Source of the DNA: Sphingopyxis panaciterrulae
Lineage (GTDB): Bacteria > Pseudomonadota > Alphaproteobacteria > Sphingomonadales > Sphingomonadaceae
Direction of reading: 5' to 3'
Assembly: GCF_014199295.1 (NCBI RefSeq)
Contig: NZ_JACIJH010000022.1
Coordinates: forward strand, 1 to 37,458
DNA: 37,458 bases
Every line of letters starts with the position of its first letter. Position 1 is the first letter of the stretch. A program made the translations under genes and the position numbers. The notes below the pieces were generated by a model, which searched no databases, was not told where the DNA came from, and worked only from the letters and a program-made list of their open reading frames with translations. Below, piece by piece: positions 24,327 to 33,127 of this stretch.

Positions 24327-25343
24327 TCAGTCCCGCCCTGCCGGCACGGGCGCTTCAATGTCGAGCAACCCTTCCTGCTTGAGTTGCTGCCAAAACGCTG
24401 ACGGTATCGCTTGGGACATCAGTTGTTCTGTTTGCCGAACACGGCGGGCCTCCCCTAGCCCGGGAATGACGCACTGCACGACGGAATGAGCCAGCGGAAA
24501 TTGAAGAGCAGCAGCAGCCAGAGCGACGTTATGGGCATCGCATATTTCTTCTATTCTGGTGACACGGTCGATGATGGACTGCGGAGCTGGCCCGTAATTG
24601 TAGTGGAGTTCTCCGCCCCGCCGCGTGCCGGTGGCAAGAATACCGCTGTTATAGGCCCCGCCCAGGATGATCTTCGCACCATGAGCTTCGCATTGCGGGA
24701 GGAAGCCGTAGAGCGGCTCCTGCTCAAGGAGCGTATATCGACCTGCCAGCAGGAAGCAGTCCCACCGCCCCTTTTCCATGGCATCAGCGCACGCCTGCCA
24801 CTCGTTGACGCCGAGGCCGATAGCAGAAATCGCCCCGCTGCTTCGCAATTCGTCGAGCGCGCGATAGCCACCGTTCCACAAATCAGCCAAATAGCGCTGA
24901 TTGTCGGCTCCGTGCGTCACGACCCCGATGTCATGCACCAGCAAAATATCGATGCGCGCCAAGCCAAGCCGGTGCAGACTGGCCTCATAGGATCGCATCA
25001 CACCGTCATAGCTATAATCGTAGCGAACCTTGAACGGCATCGCCGTCACAAAACCATGGCGTTCCGCCGCAATATCTGTCGCTGTATCTGGATCGAGCAA
25101 TCGGCCGACTTTGGTGGACAACATATAATCCGCGCGTTTCTGCTTGCGCAGCGCATCACCGAGGCGGCGTTCGGACAGGCCAAGGCCATAATAGGGTGCA
25201 GTGTCGAAATAGCGCATCCCCGCGTCCCATGCGGCATCGACGATCGCCAATGCCTCATCGCGGGTAATCGGCCGATACAGATTGCCGAGTGACGCACACC
25301 CCAATCCCAAGCTGGGCAATGATCCGACAAAGGCTGCAACCAC
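24327..25343 (-). CDS. Aldo/keto reductase, L-fucose (D-threo-aldose) dehydrogenase type
   Basis: About 338 residues. The aldo/keto reductase tetrad is visible: Asp and Tyr in YFDTAPYYGLGLSERRLG, Lys in LSTKVGR and His in ILLVHDIG. The sequence resembles the bacterial D-threo-aldose 1-dehydrogenase / pyridoxal dehydrogenase branch, which oxidises L-fucose at C1 to the lactone with NAD(P)+. I chose a GTG at 25343: the GGGAGGAG ribosome site lies 6 bases upstream, whereas an in-frame TTG at 25361 would place that site inside the coding sequence. It is the first gene of the catabolic operon. Confidence 0.85.
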   Translation of the reverse strand: MVAAFVGSLPSLGLGCASLGNLYRPITRDEALAIVDAAWDAGMRYFDTAPYYGLGLSERRLGDALRKQKRADYMLSTKVGRLLDPDTATDIAAERHGFVTAMPFKVRYDYSYDGVMRSYEASLHRLGLARIDILLVHDIGVVTHGADNQRYLADLWNGGYRALDELRSSGAISAIGLGVNEWQACADAMEKGRWDCFLLAGRYTLLEQEPLYGFLPQCEAHGAKIILGGAYNSGILATGTRRGGELHYNYGPAPQSIIDRVTRIEEICDAHNVALAAAALQFPLAHSVVQCVIPGLGEARRVRQTEQLMSQAIPSAFWQQLKQEGLLDIEAPVPAGRD

Positions 25344-25378
25344 GTTTCGCTCCTCCCTCAATCACATATAAAACGTTC

Positions 25379-25392
25379 TTGTATATATACAA
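25379..25392. promoter_or_regulatory. Candidate operator between the catabolic operon and iclR-type gene
   Basis: A perfect 14-bp palindrome, TTGTATATATACAA, lies in the 115-bp divergent intergenic region, 36 bp from the start of the aldo/keto reductase gene. IclR-family proteins bind short palindromes of about this length near their divergent promoters. The TATATA core also could be part of a -10 element, so operator and promoter may overlap. Confidence 0.5.
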
Positions 25393-25458
25393 CCTAAAAA
25401 GACTGGACAGTGAGATTCCATCAATACAATTGGGTTTCAGGACATCGAAAGACACACC

Positions 25459-26274
25459 ATGCCAAGCCGCAAGACAGAACAGCCAAACGTCCGCGTCAAA
25501 GCGACGCGCCGAAAAACCTACAGCGCGCCAGCGCTTGAGAAGGGCCTCGACATCATCGAACTCCTGGCCAAAGAGCCCGAGGCAATCAGCCTCAAGGAGA
25601 TCGCTGACCGTCTGCAGCGTTCGGTTGGCGAGATTTTCCGCATGCTCGCGGTTCTGGAGCAGCGCGGGTTCGTTCGAACGCTGCAAGGCACGGAGCGCTA
25701 CCAGCTTAGCATGAAGCTGTTCCAGCTTGCGCACTGGCACTTGCCCGTCAATGTCTTGTCACGGGCCGCCGCAGAACCGATGCGGCGTTTAGCTTTACGA
25801 AGCGGACAGTCGTGCCATCTCGCCATCCACTCGGGCTCGAAGATGGTGGCGATTGCTCAACAGAGCAGTTACCGGGATCGCAATTTCAGTATCAAGGTGG
25901 GAGCAGAGGCGCCGATCCTAACGTCATGTTCCGGTCGCATTTTCTTTGCGCTATCTGATGACGCCGCCCGCGAAACCCTCCTGACGAATATCGCCGAAGA
26001 TGGCGGAGATATCGCATTCGCGAAAAAGGCCAGCATGCTGGAGAAGCAAATTCGAGAGAGCCAAATTCTGGAGATGCCTAGCAACCAGATCGAGGGGATA
26101 ACCGACGTCGGCGCACCAATTTTTGGCCACAGCGGTTCGATTTCCGCTGCGCTGGTTGTCCCGTTTCTCTACCGCAAGGATCAGGATAATGGGGCTCGCC
26201 TGCAAGAGACTCGACGCTTGCTGCTCGAAGCGGTTCGAGAAATTTCTATGGAACTTGGCTACGAAGAGCAGTGA
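25459..26274 (+). CDS. IclR-family transcriptional regulator
   Basis: 271 residues. After a basic N-terminal tail, a winged helix occupies about residues 20-85 (SAPALEKGLDIIELLAKEP, ISLKEIADRLQRSVGEIFRML). The C-terminal IclR effector domain follows, with a QQSSYRDRNFSIKVG strand region and GRIFFAL. It is divergent from the nine-gene sugar operon, the normal position for its local regulator; the ligand would then be an intermediate such as a keto-deoxy acid. Whether it represses or activates cannot be told. It converges with the EEP gene (31 bp between stops). Confidence 0.9.
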   Translation: MPSRKTEQPNVRVKATRRKTYSAPALEKGLDIIELLAKEPEAISLKEIADRLQRSVGEIFRMLAVLEQRGFVRTLQGTERYQLSMKLFQLAHWHLPVNVLSRAAAEPMRRLALRSGQSCHLAIHSGSKMVAIAQQSSYRDRNFSIKVGAEAPILTSCSGRIFFALSDDAARETLLTNIAEDGGDIAFAKKASMLEKQIRESQILEMPSNQIEGITDVGAPIFGHSGSISAALVVPFLYRKDQDNGARLQETRRLLLEAVREISMELGYEEQ

Positions 26275-26305
26275 TCTCAACAGGCAGTCAAGCGCCCGTA
26301 AGCAC

Positions 26306-27163
26306 TCATCCGCCTCGACAAGTCCTGAATCGCAGCTCCGCAACGATCGGCTTATGGTCGGATAACGGTGGATTGGCTTCAACGACAGCTGCCGCTGGAA
26401 CCGGCACCTCTGCAGCGGAGCGATAAAAGATATGATCGATGATTCCAATCTTTGAGGGCTCGACAACGGTGGAATGCCGCTGTGGATTCACACCTGCTTC
26501 AGACCAGACCGATTTGAAACCAAATCGTCGCAAGTTCGAAATTGCACTGTCGCCAATCTCGTTGTTGAAGTCTCCTGCAACGACCATGGTTGAAGAATCA
26601 GGCGAAAGTGCCTCCTTTTCGAAAAGCTCGTAGAGTTGACCATTCTTTCCACGGCTCGCTGCAATATGCAGAGCATAAAAACGCAAGGTCACATTGCCTA
26701 TGGTGGTAACGGCGTGGACCGCGGATGCTGGCTTCCAGCTGGAACCAGAATCCAGCCTCGTCTCGCCGATGTCGGATAACGGAGTAGCACTGAGAATTGC
26801 CTTAAGCTTATCCTCTTGATTCGCTGAAGATATTTTCCCTACATACGCGTAGGGCAAGCCTAAGACTTTTCCGGCACGCTCCGTCCAATCGCCATCGGGC
26901 ACCTCTGCAAAAGCGACTAAATCGAGATGATAGGAGTACAGCAGACGCGCGACTTCCTCCGGTGTACCGCGCGCTCCAAACATCACGTTGAAGGCGCCGA
27001 TACGAACGGGCTGAATCGCGACCGCTTGCCCCTCAGGGCAACGGTTGTCCGCATATGCGGGCGAGCCGACTACGACCGTCATGGCACTGATGGCCATGAC
27101 GGTCGACCTTAGTATTCCGTTGAATGCCGGATGAGATTCACCAAAGACGATATTGAGCATCAT
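26306..27163 (-). CDS. Exported endonuclease/exonuclease/phosphatase (EEP) family protein
   Basis: 285 residues with a signal peptide (VMAISAMTVVVGSPAYA, cleaved about residue 38). EEP-fold motifs in order: IGAFNVMFG, the metal-binding Glu in AFAEVPDG, FYALHIA, VAGDFNNE, IDHIFY and LSDHKPIVAE with the catalytic His. The family includes DNases, sphingomyelinases and inositol phosphatases, so the phosphodiester substrate is open. The gene starts 50 bp after the TonB-dependent receptor gene on the same strand and is probably co-transcribed with it, suggesting outside-the-cell processing of a compound the receptor imports. Confidence 0.85.
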   Translation of the reverse strand: MMLNIVFGESHPAFNGILRSTVMAISAMTVVVGSPAYADNRCPEGQAVAIQPVRIGAFNVMFGARGTPEEVARLLYSYHLDLVAFAEVPDGDWTERAGKVLGLPYAYVGKISSANQEDKLKAILSATPLSDIGETRLDSGSSWKPASAVHAVTTIGNVTLRFYALHIAASRGKNGQLYELFEKEALSPDSSTMVVAGDFNNEIGDSAISNLRRFGFKSVWSEAGVNPQRHSTVVEPSKIGIIDHIFYRSAAEVPVPAAAVVEANPPLSDHKPIVAELRFRTCRGG

Positions 27164-27213
27164 AAAATGGCCCGCCCGTCCATGCCGCCGGAAATGGCAG
27201 CGGCGTGATCGGT

Positions 27214-29877
27214 TCAGAATTTGAACGAAAATCCAGCCCAGTATGATCGTCCTGCATCGCGGAACGTATGGTGCAACCGCTGCTCCTCGCCGACAATCTC
27301 ATGAGGCTTGTTGTCTGCAAGATTCTTGCCCTGCAAAACCAATTGCACCTTTTTGGTCAGCCAGTAACGGAGTTGGAGATCTACGCTCGACCGCGCCGCG
27401 TAGAGGTGATCGAAGCCTGGTTTGTCCTCCACGGCGATGCTTTTCATCTGCATCCCCTGATATGTGTACGCGATTTTTGCGTCGAATGGCCCCGTCTCAT
27501 AGGTAAGAGCCACATTCCCCATATGCTTGGGCTGATAGAAGAGGCCATAGATTTCTCTCGTCAGGTTCTGCCCCCCGGACGTGTAGCCAATCTCCGCCTT
27601 GCTGTGGATGTAGGCATAATTCGCCGAGAGGCCAAAGCCCTCGAGGGCCGACGACAGCGGCGCCAATGAGTCCAGGATAATCCCGGCTTCCATTCCTGTC
27701 AGGCTTGCGCTCTGTGCGTTCTGCGGATTGACGAAGACCGCATCGCGTTGAACGCCGCCATATTCGATCGTTCCGCGAACTTGATTACGGTAGATTTCGT
27801 TGTCGATATCCTTGTGAAAGAGGCCCAACGCGACCAATCCTTTTATGGTCGGGAAGTAATATTCCAGAGTCATATCGTAATTGTTCGAAATTCGTGGTTT
27901 CAAATCCGGATTTCCGCCGGTGATGACGACTTCAGGCCCGCTATCGGTGACAATGGTCACCGGGCTGAGGCTATCATAATTGGCACGGCCTACCGATTTG
28001 CTGTAGGCGAGTCGGAGACGCAGGCTGTTCGTTATATCATAGGACAGATCTGCGCGCGGAAGCCAGGTTCCATATTTATTGTTGAAATAATCGAGACCGA
28101 GTTCCGGATCGGCATTCGGCGATGACGTCCCGATTTTTGTATGCTCATATCTCACACCAGCCGTGACGCGAAGATTGTCTGTCCTGAATACGCCCATAGC
28201 GTATCCGGCGAGAATATCTTCATTGATATCATATTGCGTCAGCTTGGCACTTGCAGCTTGCAAGTTAAAATTATCCTGATTGCTGTCAAAGTAATTGAGA
28301 ATCCTGTCTAGATCTATAAAGATCATGGGATCCGAAAACATCGGCGTTTGGAACGTGTCTTCGAGAACATAATCCTTGAGCGAAACGGCTACGCCCGACT
28401 TGGCCCGGTATTCGCTATAGGATTGCGATCGCTCGCGCTCCGTCGATCGGGCCACAAAGCCTGCCTTGACGCCAAAGCCACGCGAGTCCTTGTCCAGATT
28501 ATAGCTGTAGTCGAGATGCGCTTCTTTGACGCGTTCGTCATTGCTGCGCGGTTCCAGGCTAATATAGTGAAAATTATTGTATGAAGACGGGTCGGAAAAT
28601 ATTCCAGAGTTATCAAAGGTGTAATAATAGCTCCCGTCATTGAGCCTATTATATGTGTACGAAAGATCCTTGTTCTGCGTACGATAAAATCTCGCTTTTT
28701 GAACGTCGAGATTCAGATCGGCCTTCGAATAGCCGATCCGGGCTTCCAAGAGATGCCTCTCGGCAAAACGGTAGTCGAAGCCCGCGTTTACCCCCCTGGT
28801 TCTGTCTCTAAAGATATCATATGCGGATTCGACCAACGGCTCCACACGCCCCAGAACATGTCCGCTCGTCGGCGTGATATCAGCCGGGATATTCTTATAG
28901 TCCTTATTGGAGATGCGCGCGATGTCTCGCCGTTCCCGGTCGTCGCGATTGAACTGATACCCTTGCACATAAGCATAGAAATTGCGGTCGTCAGACTGAT
29001 ATTCTAGCTTCGCAAAGAGACCGGTTCGTTCACGCTTGTTGTAATATAAATACATATACGGGTCGCGCGGGACCGGGTTGGCGTCAGGCGTCTCGCCGCC
29101 CACTCCATCCTGGGAAAACCAATAATATCCGGTGCTGCCCGCGTTGGTCGGCGACTCCGTGTAGCTTTCCCGCTTCCAGTAGCTCGCCCCCAGCACGATC
29201 CCGAAATTATGCTCAGTTCCAAAGGATTGGGAAAAGACGCCATAGGCCTGGATCGACGGGTCGACCTTGATGGGGCCCTCGTCGTTATTCTCGTAGAAGC
29301 CGATCGAAGCGTTGGCGGCAAGAAGCATCCCGCTTCGATCGAAGGCGCTCCGTGTTTTGAGATCGATGCGCCCCCCGATCGCCTGACCATCCATATCGGC
29401 CGTGAAGGATTTATTCACGTCGACGCGCTTGGCGACGGAGGACGGAATCGTATCTAGTAGAACACCTCTCGACCCTTCGTCCGTCGACGGTACCACCAGC
29501 CCATCGACCGTGGTGAAGTTATACTCCTTGTTCATTCCACGGATTGTCAGGAAGCGCTCTTCACCATTATCCTGATCCGTGTTGACGCCTGGAAGGCGCT
29601 GCAGTGCCTCTGCCAGATTAAAATCCGGCAGAGAAGCAATGTCGTCGGTCGTCACGCTATCACTGATCTGTAGATTGTCGCGCTTGGCCTCAACCGCTCG
29701 CTGCGCCTGCAATTTATAGCCGGACACAATGATATCATCACCTTGCGGTCCGGAGTCTTCCGGATCCACCGACGCAACCTTCGTCGTGTCCCCATCCGGT
29801 TCACTTTGTGCAAGTGCCGGCTGAACAGCAGCAGCCAGAGCAAAAAGCGAAATTCCATATTTCCAAGCGTGTCGCAT
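27214..29877 (-). CDS. TonB-dependent outer-membrane receptor
   Basis: 887 residues with a signal peptide (GISLFALAAAVQPALAQ). The plug domain covers about residues 60-190: IIVSGYKLQAQRAVEAKRD, SLPDFNLAEALQRLPGVN, RFLTIRGMNKEYNFTTVDGL and GGRIDLKTRSAFD. This pattern fits the proteobacterial TIGR01782-type receptors common in sphingomonads and xanthomonads. A 22-strand barrel follows, ending with the terminal Phe (WAGFSFKF). No N-terminal signalling domain is seen, so it is not a sigma-regulated type. GAGGGAC precedes the ATG. The ligand is unknown; co-transcription with an exported phosphodiesterase and closeness to the sugar operon suggest an organic phosphate ester or glycan. Confidence 0.9.
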   Translation of the reverse strand: MRHAWKYGISLFALAAAVQPALAQSEPDGDTTKVASVDPEDSGPQGDDIIVSGYKLQAQRAVEAKRDNLQISDSVTTDDIASLPDFNLAEALQRLPGVNTDQDNGEERFLTIRGMNKEYNFTTVDGLVVPSTDEGSRGVLLDTIPSSVAKRVDVNKSFTADMDGQAIGGRIDLKTRSAFDRSGMLLAANASIGFYENNDEGPIKVDPSIQAYGVFSQSFGTEHNFGIVLGASYWKRESYTESPTNAGSTGYYWFSQDGVGGETPDANPVPRDPYMYLYYNKRERTGLFAKLEYQSDDRNFYAYVQGYQFNRDDRERRDIARISNKDYKNIPADITPTSGHVLGRVEPLVESAYDIFRDRTRGVNAGFDYRFAERHLLEARIGYSKADLNLDVQKARFYRTQNKDLSYTYNRLNDGSYYYTFDNSGIFSDPSSYNNFHYISLEPRSNDERVKEAHLDYSYNLDKDSRGFGVKAGFVARSTERERSQSYSEYRAKSGVAVSLKDYVLEDTFQTPMFSDPMIFIDLDRILNYFDSNQDNFNLQAASAKLTQYDINEDILAGYAMGVFRTDNLRVTAGVRYEHTKIGTSSPNADPELGLDYFNNKYGTWLPRADLSYDITNSLRLRLAYSKSVGRANYDSLSPVTIVTDSGPEVVITGGNPDLKPRISNNYDMTLEYYFPTIKGLVALGLFHKDIDNEIYRNQVRGTIEYGGVQRDAVFVNPQNAQSASLTGMEAGIILDSLAPLSSALEGFGLSANYAYIHSKAEIGYTSGGQNLTREIYGLFYQPKHMGNVALTYETGPFDAKIAYTYQGMQMKSIAVEDKPGFDHLYAARSSVDLQLRYWLTKKVQLVLQGKNLADNKPHEIVGEEQRLHHTFRDAGRSYWAGFSFKF

Positions 29878-29943
29878 AACCGTCCCTCTTCCCCACTTAT
29901 TCGAAAGCCGTTGTCAAAAATCTTTCATATACGGAATCGTATC

Positions 29944-29960
29944 GCACATATGCAATGTGC
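29944..29960. promoter_or_regulatory. Inverted repeat upstream of the TonB receptor gene
   Basis: GCACAT (29944-29949) and ATGTGC (29955-29960) flank five bases, about 67 bp before the receptor start. The arrangement fits an operator for a dimeric regulator. It does not match the palindrome at the sugar operon. A second weaker pair, ATACG/CGTAT, lies just closer to the gene. Confidence 0.3.
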
Positions 29961-30427
29961 TTGCAAATTCGTTCAATGTCAATTCACAAGGTGATCGGCT
30001 GCGCGCGCCCTTCCCCTTTTCGGCGATATCTCAGTTGGGCGCGCATAGTGGTGTCAGGAACCACATCTCTTCGGTACATCGACCAAATGATCGAAAGGAC
30101 AAAGCGGACCTAGTGCGTGACAAACGACGGCCCGTCCTCGGCGTTTTCGCTGAGGCTCTTTACAGCCAAATCTCAGGAACCCCCGCGCAGTCCGTTCCTA
30201 GTCTCAGCATGACGCGGAACTTTTGGTAAGTGGCCATCACCCGGGTGGCTGGATCAAACCAGCGGGATGATCCCCCTGCAGTAGACCCCTAAAACCGCTG
30301 ACAGGGCCGCGGACATTGAATAATCGCGTGCCGCACCGCGCTCTCGGCTACAGATCACCAGGCGAGTTATCGACCGCTCAATCCGCGAGGCTCCGTAAGG
30401 CCTTTAGGAGGCAACAACACCCCCGGC
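29961..30427. other. Intergenic stretch without a recognised gene
   Basis: About 470 bp between the TonB receptor start and the stop of the metallo-beta-lactamase gene. I see no gene with a start signal, no clear terminator and no terminal repeats. GC content is like the surroundings. It may hold promoter elements for the receptor and debris of older insertions. Confidence 0.4.
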
Positions 30428-31753
30428 TCATTCCGGTCGCGAAACGAATGGACCAAAATGCGATTTAATGGGCCGTTCCCGACTATGATCGTCGAGAATA
30501 TAGACGTCGAACACGCCGCCGCCCGGTTGAACACGAATTAGGACATGGCCTTCCATGCTTTGATAATTGCGCGTTAGCCACGGACCGATCGCAACTTTCG
30601 TTGCGTCCTGGATGTGCGTCGCGAAAATGTGTCTTTGCCCCTGCCAAAGATGTTTCGACGTCACCCGCGCCACGACCTCACCGCCGGGTTGATCCGAGGT
30701 CCAGGTTTGTTCGACCAGCACTTGAGGCTTCAAATTGCGAAGCCAGTCTGCGTTCGTGGCGTCGCGGTTGCCGTGATGGTTCATAGTCATCACATCCACC
30801 TCGCCTACCACCGGTGCGATTTTGCTTTCCATATTGAACCAGGCAGGCTGATCAGGTTCGCTCACACCGGTGATGTCGCCGCCGGTCACATAGTCGAAAT
30901 CACCGTAGTTGATCTTCAGCACCAATGAGAGCGGATTCTCATTGAACTTGCCGTTCTGATTAACGATTTCATCCGCATTTAACGTCGCCCGCTTCTCCAT
31001 ACCTATGCCGGTCCATATCTCGCCGTTCGCGGCAATATTGCGGATCGAGAAGGTCGGATAGCGCTTCCGGTCATGACGAAGCAGCACCTGATCATCGTGT
31101 CCAACCGCGAATCCCTGCGTTTTCAACCGTCCAGAGCGTACGCCCGCATCGATAAACCGCAGGTAATTGAGAAGATTTTCATCCTGCTGCTCTCGAAGAG
31201 GTCGCGGGAAACTATAGTCTGGATTGCCACGATCGATGAGGATTTTGATCGGCCAGACTTCTGCCACATCCATGATCCCAGTCAGCTTCCATGGACCATG
31301 AGCGGACACAGGGGAGCCCGGTAACAGGGTGCCGTAATGATCAGTGTGAAAATGTGATACGAAGGCATAGTCGATGGCCGTCATCCTCTTGGGCGCGAAT
31401 TGCCTGATATAATCGGCAATCCACTGCCCAGGCCGCAAGCTGCTATCGGGGACGGCGGGTCCAAGTTTTAAAGGGGCATATTTTTCCTCGAAGTCGTCTT
31501 CGATGTCTCCTGCGTCGAACAAGATGCTCGTCCCGTCGGGCAGAACAAAAAATGCCGCATTCCCTCGCCCTGTATTGATGTGATGAATGTCCAGGAGGCC
31601 ATCGTGCCACGCAGGGAGTTTCTCACGAGCAACGGGACTGCCGCGCCCTTCCACAGCCGGTTCGAACGCGAACGCCGATGAATTCGCTCCCATCACCACA
31701 CCGACGAGAATCCAGCCCAGTAATCGTCTCGACGCCGCGCGTGCTTTGAACAT
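30428..31753 (-). CDS. Exported metallo-beta-lactamase-fold hydrolase (ComEC/Rec2-like)
   Basis: 441 residues. A signal peptide is clear (RRLLGWILVGVVMGANSSAFA). The MBL fold is of the ComEC/Rec2-type: HHINTGRGNAAFFVLPDG, LFDAGD, the zinc motif VSHFHTDHYG, a GGD segment in DYVTGGDITG and MNHHGN. Related domains hydrolyse nucleic acid or other phosphodiesters. I chose the ATG at 31753, with AAGGCAGG upstream; an upstream TTG at 31825 would put 24 charged residues before the signal. It stands alone. Function is unknown; with the EEP and GDPD proteins it adds to a set of exported phosphodiesterase-like enzymes. Confidence 0.8.
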   Translation of the reverse strand: MFKARAASRRLLGWILVGVVMGANSSAFAFEPAVEGRGSPVAREKLPAWHDGLLDIHHINTGRGNAAFFVLPDGTSILFDAGDIEDDFEEKYAPLKLGPAVPDSSLRPGQWIADYIRQFAPKRMTAIDYAFVSHFHTDHYGTLLPGSPVSAHGPWKLTGIMDVAEVWPIKILIDRGNPDYSFPRPLREQQDENLLNYLRFIDAGVRSGRLKTQGFAVGHDDQVLLRHDRKRYPTFSIRNIAANGEIWTGIGMEKRATLNADEIVNQNGKFNENPLSLVLKINYGDFDYVTGGDITGVSEPDQPAWFNMESKIAPVVGEVDVMTMNHHGNRDATNADWLRNLKPQVLVEQTWTSDQPGGEVVARVTSKHLWQGQRHIFATHIQDATKVAIGPWLTRNYQSMEGHVLIRVQPGGGVFDVYILDDHSRERPIKSHFGPFVSRPE

Positions 31754-32166
31754 TTGCCTGCCTTTCAATCGCGACGACGGCTTGACTTCCCTGGATTTGG
31801 GCTTGTCCGATCCACCGTTGATCAACCTTCTGTATCTTCAAATCCACGATCATAGGTAGAATGTATTTTTACTGGTGACAACAAGATCGTGACAACCGAA
31901 GCTCGCGATGCAGCCGCTTCCAATGCCCCTCGTCTTCGAGACAGTTCGACACCACAGGCTGAAAAGCCGCCCTTCCCGCTCCCGCGGCCTGAAAGCCGCC
32001 TTGAAACCTATGTCGCGAAATCGGTGGGGTCAGGTGAATATCGGGATACCGTATCGACGAGGCTAAGCAAGAATTTGAAGAACCATGGCGACCTTCAACG
32101 CCAATATTCGGTTCGTCGCAGCCCCTTGCCAAATATGTTCCCTCTATGTTCTAATACAGAAATAGA
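31754..32166. other. Intergenic stretch at the edge of the accessory island
   Basis: A possible forward frame starts at a GTG at 31889 and runs 96 codons to 32179, containing RLETYVAKSVGSGEYRDTVS and a basic C-terminus. It has no good ribosome site and no recognised family, so I do not call it a gene. The end of this stretch runs directly into the truncated DUF6771-like frame. Confidence 0.3.
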
Positions 32167-32355
32167 GCCGATAAACTGAGTCGCATTGCCGAAACCATCC
32201 TTTCCGCGCCGGGCTGGGTTCGCGTGGGCATCACCGCGCCTTCGCCGCATCTTCCCATCGATGCCGCGCATGAATTGGCGCGCGTCATTTTCCTTGCGAT
32301 CGAGGGGCGCGGCGTGGGTGCGCCTGCGGCCGACGAGCCGGCCTTGCCACTGTGA
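32167..32355 (+). pseudogene. DUF6771-like small protein, start lost
   Basis: The frame ADKLSRIAETILSAPGWVRV, then a LPIDAAHELARVIFLAIEG segment, ending PADEPALPL and TGA, matches the pattern of a small sphingomonad protein I associate with DUF6771. There is no ATG, GTG or TTG between the upstream in-frame TAA at 32152 and the conserved part, so the start appears lost. The function of the family is unknown. It directly precedes the SRAP remnant. Confidence 0.5.
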
Positions 32356-32371
32356 CAGAGGGCGCCGCGTC

Positions 32372-33127
32372 ATGGGTCGATGGAGGACCGATGGATTGCG
32401 GGTCGCGACCAATCTCTTCAAGTGCGCGACGTGGCATTATGCGGTCAAGCCGGTGTGCCGGTGCGGGCAGGCGACCAACGCCGCTCCCGGCGACGTTTGG
32501 AAAGGCGGTACGGGCTTTGTCGTGCGCGAGGACGATGGTGCGCGCGTCCTGGATGCGATGCACTGGGGCTTTCCGCGCCATTCCATGAACAAGCGGACCG
32601 GCGCGCCGAACAAGCCGGCGCCGGTCAACAACGCCCGCGATGACAAGCTGATGTCGCATTATGGCATGTGGCGCGAATGGTTCGTGCAGCCGGCGCATCG
32701 CTGCCTCATTCCCTTCGCTGCTTTTGCGGAGGCCGAAGGCGCGGCGGGCGCGATGACGAAAACATGGATCAGCGTCGCCGACCAGCCACTTGCGGCCTAG
32801 GGCGGATCGACATTCAGCTCTGGCGGCCTGCAAATGGTGGCTTTTCGTGCTTCCGGTGCTCACGTGCCATGAGCACGCTGCGCTCCGGGTCACGAAAAGC
32901 CACCATTTTCGACTCGCCATCATCTGAATGTCGATCCGCCCTAGGCGGGCCTTTGGCGGCCGACCAACGAATGGGGAAATTGCTATACCGGCGTCATGGT
33001 CGACGCGACGACCGAGTTATTCGACATCCACGATCGGATGCCGGTCATCCTGCGGCCCGAAGATCACGAGGCCTGGCTCCACGCGTCGGCGGACGAGGCT
33101 TTGACGCTAGAGCAAATCCCGCAGTGA
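32372..33127 (+). pseudogene. SOS response-associated peptidase (SRAP/YedK) remnant
   Basis: Family motifs are clear: GFVVREDDGARVLDAMHWGFP, KPAPVNNARDDKL, AHRCLIPFAAFAEAEG, MTKTWISVAD, then after an insert GLWRPTNEWGNCYTGVMV and HDRMPVILRPEDHEAW with the family His. SRAP proteins use the Cys right after Met1 to trap abasic sites in single-stranded DNA. Here the N-terminus reads VATNLFKCAT where MCNLF-type would be expected, so that Cys is missing. A 148-bp palindromic element at 32797-32944 brings a TAG, and another element from 33107 replaces the C-terminus. The gene is dead. Confidence 0.75.
32797..32944. mobile_element. 148-bp palindromic MITE-like element inside the SRAP gene
   Basis: Perfect 20-bp terminal inverted repeats (32797-32816 and 32925-32944, starting CTAGGGCGGATCG) enclose a second perfect 18-bp inverted pair (32832-32849 and 32891-32908) and a central GTGCTCA/TGAGCAC stem. 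The whole unit could fold into one long hairpin. It carries no gene. GC flanks both sides; removing the element with one GC restores the SRAP frame as LAAGLWR, which fits the family. Confidence 0.85.

Noticed and set aside
31889..32179. 96-codon forward frame with a GTG start
   Set aside because: No ribosome site, no recognised family, and its end overlaps the DUF6771-like frame.
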